From: Halobacillus kuroshimensis DSM 18393
GTDB taxonomy: Bacteria; Bacillota; Bacilli; Bacillales; Halobacillaceae
Assembly: GCF_000425705.1 (NCBI RefSeq)
Contig: NZ_AUDY01000010.1
Coordinates: 1 to 64,000 of the forward strand
Length of the DNA: 64,000 nucleotides
Direction of reading: 5' to 3'
The notes beneath the pieces are model-generated. The model saw only the letters and a list, made by a program, of their open reading frames with translations, was not told where the DNA came from and ran no database searches. Each line of letters begins with the position of its first letter. The first letter of the stretch is position 1. Positions 52,328-60,834 of the stretch are shown piece after piece. A program made the translations under genes and the position numbers.

Positions 52328-53539
52328 ATGAAATTTGATCGTATTATGATCCGTTATGGTGAAATGGCGTTAAAGGGAAAAAATAAAAAGTTATTTGAAC
52401 AGAAACTGAAGTACAATTTGTCGGGTAAACTCAAGGAGTTCCCTGAAACGACGATTGAAAAGACGCAGGGGCGCATGTATGTACACTTGAATGGAGAGCA
52501 TCCCCAAAAAGTGATGGAAGCGTGCCAGAAAGTATTCGGTATTCACAGCCTAAGCTTTGCTGTGAAGGTTGAGCAGTCAGAGGAAGCGATGAAAGAAGCT
52601 GTCCTCCTGGCTTTTCATGATGCCCGGGGAGCGCAGACCTTTAAGATCTCTTCCAAGCGGACGGACAAATCGTTCCCGCTTCCCTCCCAGGACATTAATC
52701 CAATGCTTGGCGGTCATATTTTAAGAAATACAGACGGTGTCACAGTCGATGTCCACCGTCCTGACGTGGAAATCAAAGTGGAGGTCCGCCACGAAGGTGT
52801 CCTCATCACTGCACGTGATTACCCGGGAGCCGGTGGTCTTCCGGCGGGTACGACAGGAAAGAGTCTGTTGATGCTTTCCGGAGGAATCGACAGTCCTGTG
52901 GCCGGGTATTTGACGATGAAGCGCGGTGTGGAACTTGAAGCGGTCCACTTCCACTCTCCGCCTTATACGAGTGAGCGTGCGAAACAAAAAGTGATTGACC
53001 TCGCTCAGGAACTGGCGAAATACGGAAGCAAGGTGAAAATACACGTCATCCCGTTCACAGCTGTTCAGCAGAAAATTCATAGGGAGATGCCGTCCGGGTA
53101 CAGCATGACGATTACAAGACGGATGATGATGAGGATCAGTGAGAAAATTGCAGAACAGCAGGGGATTTTGTCCATTACGACCGGCGAAAGTCTTGGTCAG
53201 GTGGCCAGCCAAACGATGGAGAGTATGAACACCATTAATGAAGTAACCAATTACCCTGTCATTCGTCCACTTGCGGCGATGGATAAGCTTGAAATCATTG
53301 ATATTTCCCGGAAAATAGGAACGTATGATATTTCGATCCGTCCATTTGAAGACTGCTGTACGGTCTTCGTACCAAAAGCACCAAAAACAAAACCGACAAG
53401 AGCGAATGCGAATTACTACGAATCCAATACCGACTTTTCGGAAGATCTTGAGAAGGCGGTCCGTGAATCCTACACCATCGAAGTAGATGCGCAGGGAAGT
53501 ACGGATCAGCAGGAAGACGCTTTTGATGATCTCTTATAA
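52328..53539 (+). CDS. thiI: tRNA 4-thiouridine synthetase ThiI
   Basis: 403 residues. THUMP RNA-binding region (about 60-165), then an ATP-pyrophosphatase domain with SGGIDS at 184-189. No rhodanese domain is present, so it is the short, Bacillus type. It adenylates U8 of tRNA and introduces sulfur supplied by NifZ. GAGGTGAG overlaps the nifZ stop and precedes ATG 52328. The cysteine pair CC in EDCCTVFVP near residue 344 is a possible sulfur carrier. Confidence 0.95.
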   Translation: MKFDRIMIRYGEMALKGKNKKLFEQKLKYNLSGKLKEFPETTIEKTQGRMYVHLNGEHPQKVMEACQKVFGIHSLSFAVKVEQSEEAMKEAVLLAFHDARGAQTFKISSKRTDKSFPLPSQDINPMLGGHILRNTDGVTVDVHRPDVEIKVEVRHEGVLITARDYPGAGGLPAGTTGKSLLMLSGGIDSPVAGYLTMKRGVELEAVHFHSPPYTSERAKQKVIDLAQELAKYGSKVKIHVIPFTAVQQKIHREMPSGYSMTITRRMMMRISEKIAEQQGILSITTGESLGQVASQTMESMNTINEVTNYPVIRPLAAMDKLEIIDISRKIGTYDISIRPFEDCCTVFVPKAPKTKPTRANANYYESNTDFSEDLEKAVRESYTIEVDAQGSTDQQEDAFDDLL

Positions 53540-53546
53540 GCCATTG

Positions 53547-53580
53547 AAACCCTGACCTATCCTAGGTCAGGGTTTTGTTT
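53547..53580 (+). terminator. Terminator after thiI
   Basis: AACCCTGACCTA with TAGGTCAGGGTT, a 12-bp perfect stem, followed by TTGTTT. Confidence 0.9.
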
Positions 53581-53645
53581 ACAGTTCTCTTTTTTTCCTG
53601 GATATGTTATAGATAGTAGTAAATGAAAAGAGAGGAAGTGCTGGG

Positions 53646-55235
53646 ATGAAGCTTTGGTATGGTGGGAAAATTTATACGCTGACAGCTGAAGACACCTGGG
53701 TGGAATCTGTTGTGACCGAAGGCGGGCGGATTAAAGCTGTAGGAGATACACAGGATCTGTTTGAAACCTACAAAGACGGAATAAAGGAAGAAATCGATTT
53801 GAAAGGGGCGGTGATGTACCCCGGCTTTACTGACAGCCACCTGCACATCCTCGGGCACGGGGAACGCCTGATGCGTCTGGATCTGTCTTTTATGAAATCG
53901 GCCGAGGAAGTCAAGCAGGCTCTCCAGCTTCACGCTGAACAGCTTCCTGAAGGGGAGTGGATTATCGGGGACGGCTGGAATGAAAATCAGTGGGAGGAAA
54001 AGCGGATCATACATAAAGATGAACTGGACGAAATCTCCCGAAATCATCCCATGATGCTTACGCGTGTCTGTCGTCATGCTCTGCTTGCCAATACAAAAGC
54101 AATGGAGCTCGCGAAGGTTACAGATCGTACTCCCGATCCTCAGGGAGGGGTGGTCGTTAAAGATGAGTCCGGTCGTGTGACCGGGTATTTTCACGATAAA
54201 GCTCAGGACCTGATCAAATCAGCCATGCCGGAGGTTACACCGGAATACTTAAGGAAAGCAGCAGATCTTGCCGTCAAGGATATGCATGCCTTCGGACTTG
54301 TCGGTGGTCACAGTGAGGATTTGAACTATTATGGAGGATTCAAAAGAACCTATGACGCCTTTTTGGATGTGATTGACGGAAAAACAACGAAGTTCAGGGC
54401 CCATCTGCTCGTTCATCACGGTGTGATCGAGCAGGTGGATGAGTCCGGGCTTGGATTCAAGCAGGGAACAGACTTTGTAGAACTGGGAGCGTTGAAAATT
54501 TTTTCTGATGGGGCTCTTGGAGGACGGACGGCATGGCTGAAACAACCTTATGCGGATGATCCGGACAATTACGGGGTAGCTATCCATACGCAGGAGGAGC
54601 TGGACACCCTCGTCGGTGAAGCGCGGAAGCGGAACATGCCTGTGGCCGTTCATGCCATCGGAGACGGAGCGGTGGAAGCTGTAGCAGACGCAGTGGCCAG
54701 AAACCCTCTCAAGACAGGCGAGCGTGACCGTATCATTCACGCCCAGATTTTAAGCAGTGAATTGATTCATAAGCTTCAGCATTTGAACGTCGTTCTGGAT
54801 ATCCAGCCGACCTTTGTAGCCTCCGACTTTCCGTGGGTGATGGAAAGGCTGGGGAACATGCGTCTGAAAAACTCGTATTCGTGGAAGACGCTTCTTGATG
54901 CAGGAATAAAATGTGCGGGTGGATCAGATGCTCCGATTGAAGAAATCAATCCGCTTCTCGGTATCCGGGCTGCCGTGGACCGAAGAGCCTCCTATGATCA
55001 TGAAGTCTACCAGGCAGAAGAAAAACTGAGCGTTTATGAAGCCGTCTGTCTGTATACGAAAGGAAGTGCTGAAGCGATTCATAAAGAGGGAGAGCAGGGG
55101 ATGATCCAGCCTGGATTCACCGCTGACTTTACGGTGCTGGACAGAGACCTGTTTACGCTGAAATCGCACGAACTTGCAGATGCAAAAGTGATGATGACAG
55201 TAATCGACGAAGATATTGTCTATCAGCGCTCCTAA
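53646..55235 (+). CDS. ytcJ: Amidohydrolase of the YtcJ family
   Basis: 529 residues, TIM-barrel metal hydrolase. The first metal motif is DSHLHILGHG. The substrate-loop segment SDGALGGRTAWL and the later VHAIGDGAV, IHAQ and SDAPIEEINPL complete the site. Members usually hydrolyse cyclic amides or related compounds, but the substrate is unknown. GAGGAAGTG stands upstream of ATG 53646. Monocistronic between strong terminators. Confidence 0.88.
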   Translation: MKLWYGGKIYTLTAEDTWVESVVTEGGRIKAVGDTQDLFETYKDGIKEEIDLKGAVMYPGFTDSHLHILGHGERLMRLDLSFMKSAEEVKQALQLHAEQLPEGEWIIGDGWNENQWEEKRIIHKDELDEISRNHPMMLTRVCRHALLANTKAMELAKVTDRTPDPQGGVVVKDESGRVTGYFHDKAQDLIKSAMPEVTPEYLRKAADLAVKDMHAFGLVGGHSEDLNYYGGFKRTYDAFLDVIDGKTTKFRAHLLVHHGVIEQVDESGLGFKQGTDFVELGALKIFSDGALGGRTAWLKQPYADDPDNYGVAIHTQEELDTLVGEARKRNMPVAVHAIGDGAVEAVADAVARNPLKTGERDRIIHAQILSSELIHKLQHLNVVLDIQPTFVASDFPWVMERLGNMRLKNSYSWKTLLDAGIKCAGGSDAPIEEINPLLGIRAAVDRRASYDHEVYQAEEKLSVYEAVCLYTKGSAEAIHKEGEQGMIQPGFTADFTVLDRDLFTLKSHELADAKVMMTVIDEDIVYQRS

Positions 55236-55238
55236 TAC

Positions 55239-55278
55239 AAAAGGCCTCCGCGGATATTTTTCCGCGGAGGCCTTTTTT
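55239..55278. terminator. Bidirectional terminator ytcJ/nadK
   Basis: A 15-bp GC-rich stem (AAAGGCCTCCGCGGA and complement) with T-runs at both ends, between convergent genes. Confidence 0.94.
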
Positions 55279-55283
55279 GACAG

Positions 55284-56087
55284 TTATAGGAATGTGCGTT
55301 TCACTCGATCCCAGTACGTATTATTTTTCAGCTTGACCGTTTTGATCACTTTTTCACTAAGGTTTACAGTAACGTCATGGATGTTGCGGATAGAGAACGC
55401 TTCATTGTCCATGCCGATAATAGGGTAGTCGTTTCCGTCCTGCCTGACCTTAAGGTTCAAGGTTCTTTCTCCACTGAGGATGAAGGATGAACCGAGGGTC
55501 CGATAGCGGTTGTTATTCAAGGAGGCAAGCTCACTGATTTGGAAGCACGGAAGTTTTGGATCGACAACGGCTCCATTAATGGATTTGTTGTAGGCTGTAC
55601 TTCCTGTTGGAGTGGCGATGATCAATCCGTCTCCCCGGAACGTTTCAAAATGAAGGTCATCAATATAGACATCAATGACAATGGACTTAATCAATGTCGA
55701 GCGTACACTGCATTCATTTAGACAGGAGAAGGTAGATTCATCGTTGATGGTGGTATCGATGACAGGAAAGCGGCGGACTTCTACTTCTGCATTTTTCATG
55801 GCTTCTATCATTTCATCGTGGTCATCAATATTAAAATCACAGTACAGACCTGCTTCATTTTCACTGCGGATTCCTACGTACAGGCAGTCCTGGCGGAATC
55901 CTGTTTTTCTGACAGCTTGAAGAAAGGCACCGTCCCCTCCAACAGCAATAACGATGTTGGCGTCTTTAGAATTTTCAACAATTTGGAAATCGTTGTCCCT
56001 TGCCAGCTGGAAGAGAGCTTCTAATTTATCCTGAAGTTCGGTTTTTTGATGATAATAAAAGTATAGGTTTCTACGTTGATCCGTCAT
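55284..56087 (-). CDS. nadK: NAD kinase (second type, YtdI-like)
   Basis: 267 residues. The catalytic GGDGAFLQAV is at about 48-57, NECSVRS is the second NAD-binding motif, and DGLIIATPTGSTAYNKS follows. It phosphorylates NAD to NADP. Of the two Bacillus paralogues this is the YtdI type, by gene context (next to ytxK-ackA). AGGAGG stands just before ATG 56087; a frame extension upstream lacks a site. Confidence 0.93.
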   Translation of the reverse strand: MTDQRRNLYFYYHQKTELQDKLEALFQLARDNDFQIVENSKDANIVIAVGGDGAFLQAVRKTGFRQDCLYVGIRSENEAGLYCDFNIDDHDEMIEAMKNAEVEVRRFPVIDTTINDESTFSCLNECSVRSTLIKSIVIDVYIDDLHFETFRGDGLIIATPTGSTAYNKSINGAVVDPKLPCFQISELASLNNNRYRTLGSSFILSGERTLNLKVRQDGNDYPIIGMDNEAFSIRNIHDVTVNLSEKVIKTVKLKNNTYWDRVKRTFL

Positions 56088-56141
56088 CGTGACTCCTCCT
56101 TTAAGTTGTACAGCTTCAGCCATATCATATCATTTCAAAAG

Positions 56142-56155
56142 TGTAAGCGCACACA
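56142..56155. promoter_or_regulatory. cre-like sequence upstream of nadK
   Basis: TGTAAGCGCACACA has one mismatch to the cre consensus (A instead of T at position 10). It lies just upstream of a -10-like TATGAT on the minus strand (plus 56124-56129). Confidence 0.35.
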
Positions 56156-56317
56156 GTTTTCAAATAAATCGGGAAAGTTTCACATTGTTGAATTACATCA
56201 TGGTTTTCGTTATGGTTAGTTTAGACCATAATGGAACAAGTACGTAAACGGGCGCATTTTGTTATTGACAACGTGCGTCATTTCTTTGGAATTTTTACAG
56301 AGAAGGAGTCTAATAGT

Positions 56318-57304
56318 ATGAAGCAGGAACATGTAGAGCAACTATTTCAATGGATTGACAATACAGCGACAACGATTTCAGAGGATATGAATATTACCTA
56401 CCTCGAATCCATTGCGGAAACAATGGACGTTTTATTCAACGGGCAGCCGTTTGATGACATGAGTGAAAACCTTCAAACGTATTTGACAAATGAATTGACG
56501 AAAGTGAAAAAAGACAATCATGAGAAGGAAGAAATCCGGAAAGCTGTTCAGCTGGCGATTCTGAAGGGAATGAAAGGGGCCACGCAGCAGCAGCACTTGA
56601 TCACCCCGGATTCTGTCGCGATGTTTATGGGGTATCTCGCCTCCCGCTTGTTTGAAGGCGAAGAGGAATTGAAAATCTTCGATCCGGCTGCCGGAAGTGC
56701 CAACTTGATTACGTCGGTGATGAACCAGCTTGACATGCCGGTGAACGCCTACGCCAGTGAAGTCGATCCTACATTAATCCAGCTGGCAGTCACCAACGCC
56801 AACCTGCAGAAAAACAAGATTGAGTTCTTCCACCAGGACAGTCTTGCCCCGTTCTTAATGGAGCCTGTTGATTTTGTTATGGGAGATCTCCCGGTCGGTT
56901 ACTATCCGGATGACGTACAGGCAGCGAAATATGAGCTGAAAGCAGAGGAAGGTCTTTCCTACGCTCACCATTTATTCATTGAACAGGGCTTGAACTACAC
57001 GAAGGAAGGCGGGTATATGATGTTCATCGTGCCAAACTTCCTGTTTGAAAGCGATCAGTCCAAAGCTTTGAATGCCTACCTGCGTGAACACGCCCATATT
57101 GTAGGGATGCTCCAGCTTTCTGATTCTCTCTTTAAGGATGAAAAGCACGGCAAGAGCATACTAATCCTGCAGAAGAAAGGGAAGGATACAAAAGCGCCGA
57201 AGCAGGCCCTTCTTGTGAAACTTCCGTCCTTTAAAAATCCAAATGGCATGGCGGATATTCTCAGTCAGATGAACGCCTGGTTTGACGAATATAAAAGCCG
57301 GTAA
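56318..57304 (+). CDS. ytxK: Class I methyltransferase-like protein YtxK
   Basis: 328 residues. The SAM motif I is FDPAAGSANLIT (about 115-126). At the place of the catalytic (D/N)PPY of N6-adenine methylases it reads GDLPVGYY, so the classical catalytic motif is not kept. It may bind SAM and act on another substrate, or not be a methylase. The N-terminal 100 residues are helical and acidic. ATG 56318 lies 7 bases behind AAGGAG; a longer reading frame upstream crosses the promoter. It precedes ackA as in B. subtilis. Confidence 0.88.
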   Translation: MKQEHVEQLFQWIDNTATTISEDMNITYLESIAETMDVLFNGQPFDDMSENLQTYLTNELTKVKKDNHEKEEIRKAVQLAILKGMKGATQQQHLITPDSVAMFMGYLASRLFEGEEELKIFDPAAGSANLITSVMNQLDMPVNAYASEVDPTLIQLAVTNANLQKNKIEFFHQDSLAPFLMEPVDFVMGDLPVGYYPDDVQAAKYELKAEEGLSYAHHLFIEQGLNYTKEGGYMMFIVPNFLFESDQSKALNAYLREHAHIVGMLQLSDSLFKDEKHGKSILILQKKGKDTKAPKQALLVKLPSFKNPNGMADILSQMNAWFDEYKSR

Positions 57305-57329
57305 TTGTGAGAAAATAATGAATATAACA

Positions 57330-57343
57330 AGTAAACGTTAACA
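57330..57343. promoter_or_regulatory. cre site upstream of ackA
   Basis: AGTAAACGTTAACA has one mismatch to the cre consensus (first base). Its centre lies about 55 bases before the predicted ackA start, the same distance as the CcpA activation site of B. subtilis ackA. Confidence 0.75.
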
Positions 57344-57356
57344 TCACGGAACTGCC

Positions 57357-57385
57357 TTGAAATCAAAGGGTGCGGGTGATTAAAT
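57357..57385 (+). promoter_or_regulatory. ackA promoter
   Basis: TTGAAA (57357-57362), 17 bases, TTAAAT (57380-57385). The leader is about 40 bases. Confidence 0.55.
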
Positions 57386-57432
57386 AGTAATGGTAGAAAG
57401 TTACGAACCTATATTTAAGGGGATGAGCATCG

Positions 57433-58623
57433 TTGAGTAATAACATTCTTGCTATCAATGCCGGCAGTTCATCGTTGAAATTCCAACTGATTGAAATGCC
57501 TGAGGAAACAGTCGTTACAAAAGGCCTCGTTGAGCGGATCGGTCTGGATGACGCTGTATTCACCATTGAATTTAATGATGAAGAAGATAAAACGGTAACA
57601 GAAATTCCTGATCATGCCGAAGCGGTAAAAATGCTTTTGGATAAGCTGACAGCCAACGGCATCATCAACTCTCTGGATGAAATTAACGGTGTCGGCCACC
57701 GTGTCGTTCATGGAGGCGAGCGCTTCAGTGAATCTGTATTGATTACAGACGAAGTGATCAAAGAAATCGAACAGGTATCGGACCTTGCACCACTGCATAA
57801 CCCTGCCAACCTGACAGGGATCAATGCTTTCCGTGAAGTGCTGCCGAACGTTCCGCACGTGGCCGTTTTCGATACAGCCTTCCACCAGTCCATGCCTGAG
57901 CAGTCTTACTTGTACAGCCTGCCATATGAATACTATGAAGAGTACGGCATTCGTAAGTATGGTTTCCACGGTACGTCGCACAAATATGTGTCTGAGCGTG
58001 CAGCGGAAATGCTCGGCCGTCCGGTTGAGGAACTTCGTCTGCTTTCCTGCCACCTTGGTAATGGAGCGAGTATAGCAGCCATCGAAGGCGGAAAGTCCAT
58101 CGATACATCCATGGGCTTCACACCGCTTGCCGGGGTAACAATGGGAACCCGTTCCGGGAACATTGACCCTGCCCTTATTCCATTCATTATGGAAAAGACG
58201 GGTAAGACAGCGTCAGAAGTTATGAATGTATTGAATAAAGAAAGTGGAATGCTGGCTCTTTCCGGTTTCTCCAGCGATCTGAGAGACATCGAAGTGCAGG
58301 CGAATGAAGGGGACGAACGTGCAGAGCTTGCTCTCGAAGTGTTCGCAGCCCGTATCCACAAATATATTGGTTCCTATGCCGCCCGCATGCACGGAATCGA
58401 TGGCATCATCTTCACAGCAGGTGTTGGTGAAAACAGTATTACAATGCGTGAACGTGTCCTTAAAGGATTGGAGTTCATGGGCGTTTACTGGGATCCATCC
58501 TTGAACAAAGTCCGTGGAAAAGAAGCATTTGTGAACTACCCGCACTCTCCGGTCAAAGTTATGGTCATTCCTACCAACGAGGAAGTCATGATTGCCCGCG
58601 ACACTGTGGAAAAAGGTTTATAA
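57433..58623 (+). CDS. ackA: Acetate kinase AckA
   Basis: 396 residues, full length. The N-terminal [14 protein letters not shown] is the ATPase-fold phosphate-1 motif. Family segments [24 protein letters not shown] and ITAGVGEN-like FTAGVGENS are in order. It makes acetate and ATP from acetyl phosphate in overflow metabolism. It starts at TTG with AAGGGGATGAG upstream. The cre at -55 suggests activation by CcpA in excess carbon. Ends in a strong terminator. Confidence 0.96.
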   Translation: MSNNILAINAGSSSLKFQLIEMPEETVVTKGLVERIGLDDAVFTIEFNDEEDKTVTEIPDHAEAVKMLLDKLTANGIINSLDEINGVGHRVVHGGERFSESVLITDEVIKEIEQVSDLAPLHNPANLTGINAFREVLPNVPHVAVFDTAFHQSMPEQSYLYSLPYEYYEEYGIRKYGFHGTSHKYVSERAAEMLGRPVEELRLLSCHLGNGASIAAIEGGKSIDTSMGFTPLAGVTMGTRSGNIDPALIPFIMEKTGKTASEVMNVLNKESGMLALSGFSSDLRDIEVQANEGDERAELALEVFAARIHKYIGSYAARMHGIDGIIFTAGVGENSITMRERVLKGLEFMGVYWDPSLNKVRGKEAFVNYPHSPVKVMVIPTNEEVMIARDTVEKGL

Positions 58624-58631
58624 GAAAGGTC

Positions 58632-58672
58632 AAAGCAGTGAATCCGGTTCTCCGGGTTCATTGCTTTTTTTT
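58632..58672 (+). terminator. Terminator after ackA
   Basis: A 14-bp stem with two wobble pairs (AGCAGTGAATCCGG with CCGGGTTCATTGCT), then eight T. Confidence 0.92.
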
Positions 58673-58725
58673 CGTTGTTAAGGCTACAATAGAGGAAAAG
58701 GCTGCCTTATAAGGGGGAGAATGGA

Positions 58726-59553
58726 TTGGCTGATGATCGAATCCACAGAGAACTTGAGATATGGCTTCAGCAGTTCCGGCAGTACCAGCCGAATGATTTT
58801 GAAAACATGTATGATCAATGGATGCATCAAAATTTTCAAAACCTCGACCCTGGAGTCAGGAATAAATTCTTTTCCAAGCTGGATGCGTGGTTCTTTCACA
58901 CCCATGCGTTTCTCCAAGGGACGTCCTATCAATATGAGGCGCGCGCGCGTATTTTGACTGCAGGACGGATCTTTTCTTCCAACATCCATCACATTCAGGA
59001 TATGGAAAAAGAGTTAACCACTGATCAATTGACCTATATTGCTGAGCAGCAGATGGCCCGTGGGCGCCTGTATTCTTTTGCTCAGGGTGGATTGACGGGG
59101 GCTGGAGGGTGGTTGTTTCTCGGTGTCGACTATCCGATGATGATGCTTATGAACATCCGGGCTATTCAGTTGATCGGACTTACCTTTGGGCATGAAATGA
59201 ATCATCCTTACGAAATGATGATTTCCTTGAAGGTGTTTCACGCGGCGACACTCCCCAAGCGTTTGAAAGCGCAGGCCTGGGAGGATTTGATTCAGGAAGT
59301 CGAGAAAAAAGAACACAACTTCATTGTTGCCGGTGATGACCGTCTGACGGATGAAGGGTGGCTGGAGCAGCCGCTGAAGCACTGCTTCAAGTCCCTGTTC
59401 ATTTTGATGTTCAGAAAAAAACTGGTGCAGGGTCTTCCTTTTATAAGCATAGCCATCGGCGCATATTCGAACTACCATTTAACCAAGCGTGTGACGGAAT
59501 TCGCTATGAAATTTTACCAGTATCGTCATATCACGAATGAGGAAGGAGGCTGA
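58726..59553 (+). CDS. EcsC-family protein
   Basis: 275 residues. Two hydrophobic stretches (about 120-160 with FAQGGLTGAGGWLFLGVDYP, and 240-262) and a helical, aromatic N-terminal half (ELEIWLQQFRQYQPNDF) match the EcsC protein family (named after the third gene of the ecs ABC-transporter operon), whose function is unclear. No ecsA/ecsB lie nearby. It begins at TTG 58726 after GGGGGAGA. It ends 2 bases before moaB, giving an operon with that gene. Confidence 0.78.
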   Translation: MADDRIHRELEIWLQQFRQYQPNDFENMYDQWMHQNFQNLDPGVRNKFFSKLDAWFFHTHAFLQGTSYQYEARARILTAGRIFSSNIHHIQDMEKELTTDQLTYIAEQQMARGRLYSFAQGGLTGAGGWLFLGVDYPMMMLMNIRAIQLIGLTFGHEMNHPYEMMISLKVFHAATLPKRLKAQAWEDLIQEVEKKEHNFIVAGDDRLTDEGWLEQPLKHCFKSLFILMFRKKLVQGLPFISIAIGAYSNYHLTKRVTEFAMKFYQYRHITNEEGG

Positions 59554-59555
59554 AT

Positions 59556-60068
59556 GTGTCCGTTGATGAACATAAGCAAGCAGTAAAAGGGCCTGTCCGC
59601 TGCGGGATCATTACCGTTAGTGATACAAGGACAGTGGATACGGATAAGAGCGGCAGACTGATGAAGGAAAAACTGCTTGAGCACAATCATGAAATCCTCC
59701 GCTCTTCGATTGTGCCCGATGAGAAAGCGTCTATTCTCCAAGAACTTCATGAGAATATGGCTCATCCTTCTATGGACGTCATTTTACTGAATGGCGGCAC
59801 AGGAATCGCCGCCAGGGATGTCACTATTGAAGCAGTGGAAAGTGTTTTTGAAAAGGAAATGCCGGGCTTTGGAGAGATTTTCCGTATGCTCAGCTACACA
59901 GAAGACATTGGATCTGCCGCTATCCTATCGAGGGCAGCGGCAGGGGTGGCAGGTGGAAAAGCGGTCTTTTCCACGCCTGGTTCAACAGGAGCGGTGAAAC
60001 TGGCTATGGATAAGTTGATTTTACCGGAGCTCCACCATGTTGTCCGTGAATTAAGAAAAGATCAATAA
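59556..60068 (+). CDS. moaB: Molybdenum cofactor biosynthesis protein MoaB
   Basis: 170 residues of the MoaB/MogA fold. LNGGTGIAARDVTIEAVESV and the following EKEMPGFGEIFRMLSY bind the pterin phosphate; the C-terminal STPGSTGAVKLAM is also typical. It adenylates molybdopterin before metal insertion in the MogA/MoaB group. GTG 59556 is 5 bases behind GGAAGGAGG. A moaB-ackA neighbourhood also exists in B. subtilis; here the EcsC-like gene stands between. Confidence 0.9.
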   Translation: MSVDEHKQAVKGPVRCGIITVSDTRTVDTDKSGRLMKEKLLEHNHEILRSSIVPDEKASILQELHENMAHPSMDVILLNGGTGIAARDVTIEAVESVFEKEMPGFGEIFRMLSYTEDIGSAAILSRAAAGVAGGKAVFSTPGSTGAVKLAMDKLILPELHHVVRELRKDQ

Positions 60069-60069
60069 A

Positions 60070-60094
60070 AAAAGAGCCCTTAAAAGGGCTCTTT
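60070..60094. terminator. Bidirectional terminator moaB/usp
   Basis: AAAGAGCCCTT and AAGGGCTCTTT with a 2-base loop, with a long T-run on the minus strand. It ends moaB and the universal stress protein gene. Confidence 0.92.
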
Positions 60095-60551
60095 ACTCAT
60101 CTTGTTTATCGGCACCGGCGCGGACAACGAGAACGTCACATGGGGAATAGCGGGTAATGTGCTCGGAAACACTTCCAATAAAGAAGCGTTCCATAGCATT
60201 CAGACCGGTCGCACCGCAGATAATTAAATCAGCGTGATGTTTAGGCGCAATGTCTTTAGCGATTTTCACTTTCGGGGACCCATACTCAATATCAATCACG
60301 ACGTTGGTGACGCCGGCTTGTTCCGCTTTCTTTTGATAGTCGTTCAACAGCTCCGTGGCGTACTGCTCTGCCCGTATTGCTAAGGAACGGTCATACGCTT
60401 CCACGGTAGCAAAAGCTCTTGTATCCACTACGTGAGCAAGAATCAGTTTTGCTCCGTTTCGATTGGCTATGTCAATCGCTTTTGAAAAAGCCTCCTCTGC
60501 TGTAACGGAACCATCCACGGCAACGACGATATCTTTATATTCATAAGTCAT
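60093..60551 (-). CDS. Universal stress protein, UspA family
   Basis: 152 residues, one Usp domain. The nucleotide-binding pattern GxxGxxxxxxxxxGS is seen as GATGLNAMERFFIGS (about 119-133), so ATP binding is probable. The N-terminal VVAVDGSVTAEEAF and the final CDVLVVR are typical. It is a cytoplasmic stress-response protein without known partner. GGAGGGGGT precedes the ATG. It is transcribed from a promoter with an extended -10, divergent from a 36-residue gene. Confidence 0.9.
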   Translation of the reverse strand: MTYEYKDIVVAVDGSVTAEEAFSKAIDIANRNGAKLILAHVVDTRAFATVEAYDRSLAIRAEQYATELLNDYQKKAEQAGVTNVVIDIEYGSPKVKIAKDIAPKHHADLIICGATGLNAMERFFIGSVSEHITRYSPCDVLVVRAGADKQDE

Positions 60552-60582
60552 CCCAATTACCCCCTCCCATTTAATTACTTTT

Positions 60583-60610
60583 ATTATATCATGCTATCCT
60601 CTATTGTAGA
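60583..60610 (-). promoter_or_regulatory. Extended -10 promoter of usp
   Basis: On the minus strand TCTACA (plus 60605-60610), 16 bases and TATAAT (plus 60583-60588) preceded by TGA, an extended -10. Confidence 0.65.
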
Positions 60611-60668
60611 CCGTTGTTCCATACATAATCGGGAGAATTGTGTGAACAATAAGACAGAGGTGATGTCA

Positions 60669-60779
60669 ATGAAGAAGCCAATGAACCCTCTTGAAAAAGA
60701 AAGCATCGACCAACGCCGGATCATGAGTGCTTTGAATGAAAGCTACCAGTCCGGTGACCGTCGCCAAAAACGTCGATAA
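60669..60779 (+). CDS. 36-residue small protein
   Basis: ATG 60669 lies 6 bases behind GAGGTG; a second ATG at 60663 is directly at the site. The product has 36 residues, starts MKKPMNPLEKESIDQRRIM and ends QSGDRRQKRR. It is hydrophilic and basic at the end, with no membrane helix. Its own Shine-Dalgarno and a strong terminator 8 bases after the stop support a real gene. No family is recognised. Confidence 0.6.
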   Translation: MKKPMNPLEKESIDQRRIMSALNESYQSGDRRQKRR

Positions 60780-60787
60780 ATAAGAAG

Positions 60788-60818
60788 TCCCCCGCCTGGA
60801 AAAAAGCGGGGGATTTTT
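60788..60818. terminator. Terminator after the 36-residue gene
   Basis: TCCCCCGC and GCGGGGGA with a 10-base loop, followed by TTTTTC. It also faces the convergent permease gene. Confidence 0.85.
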
Positions 60819-60834
60819 CGTAACCTATGTTTTC

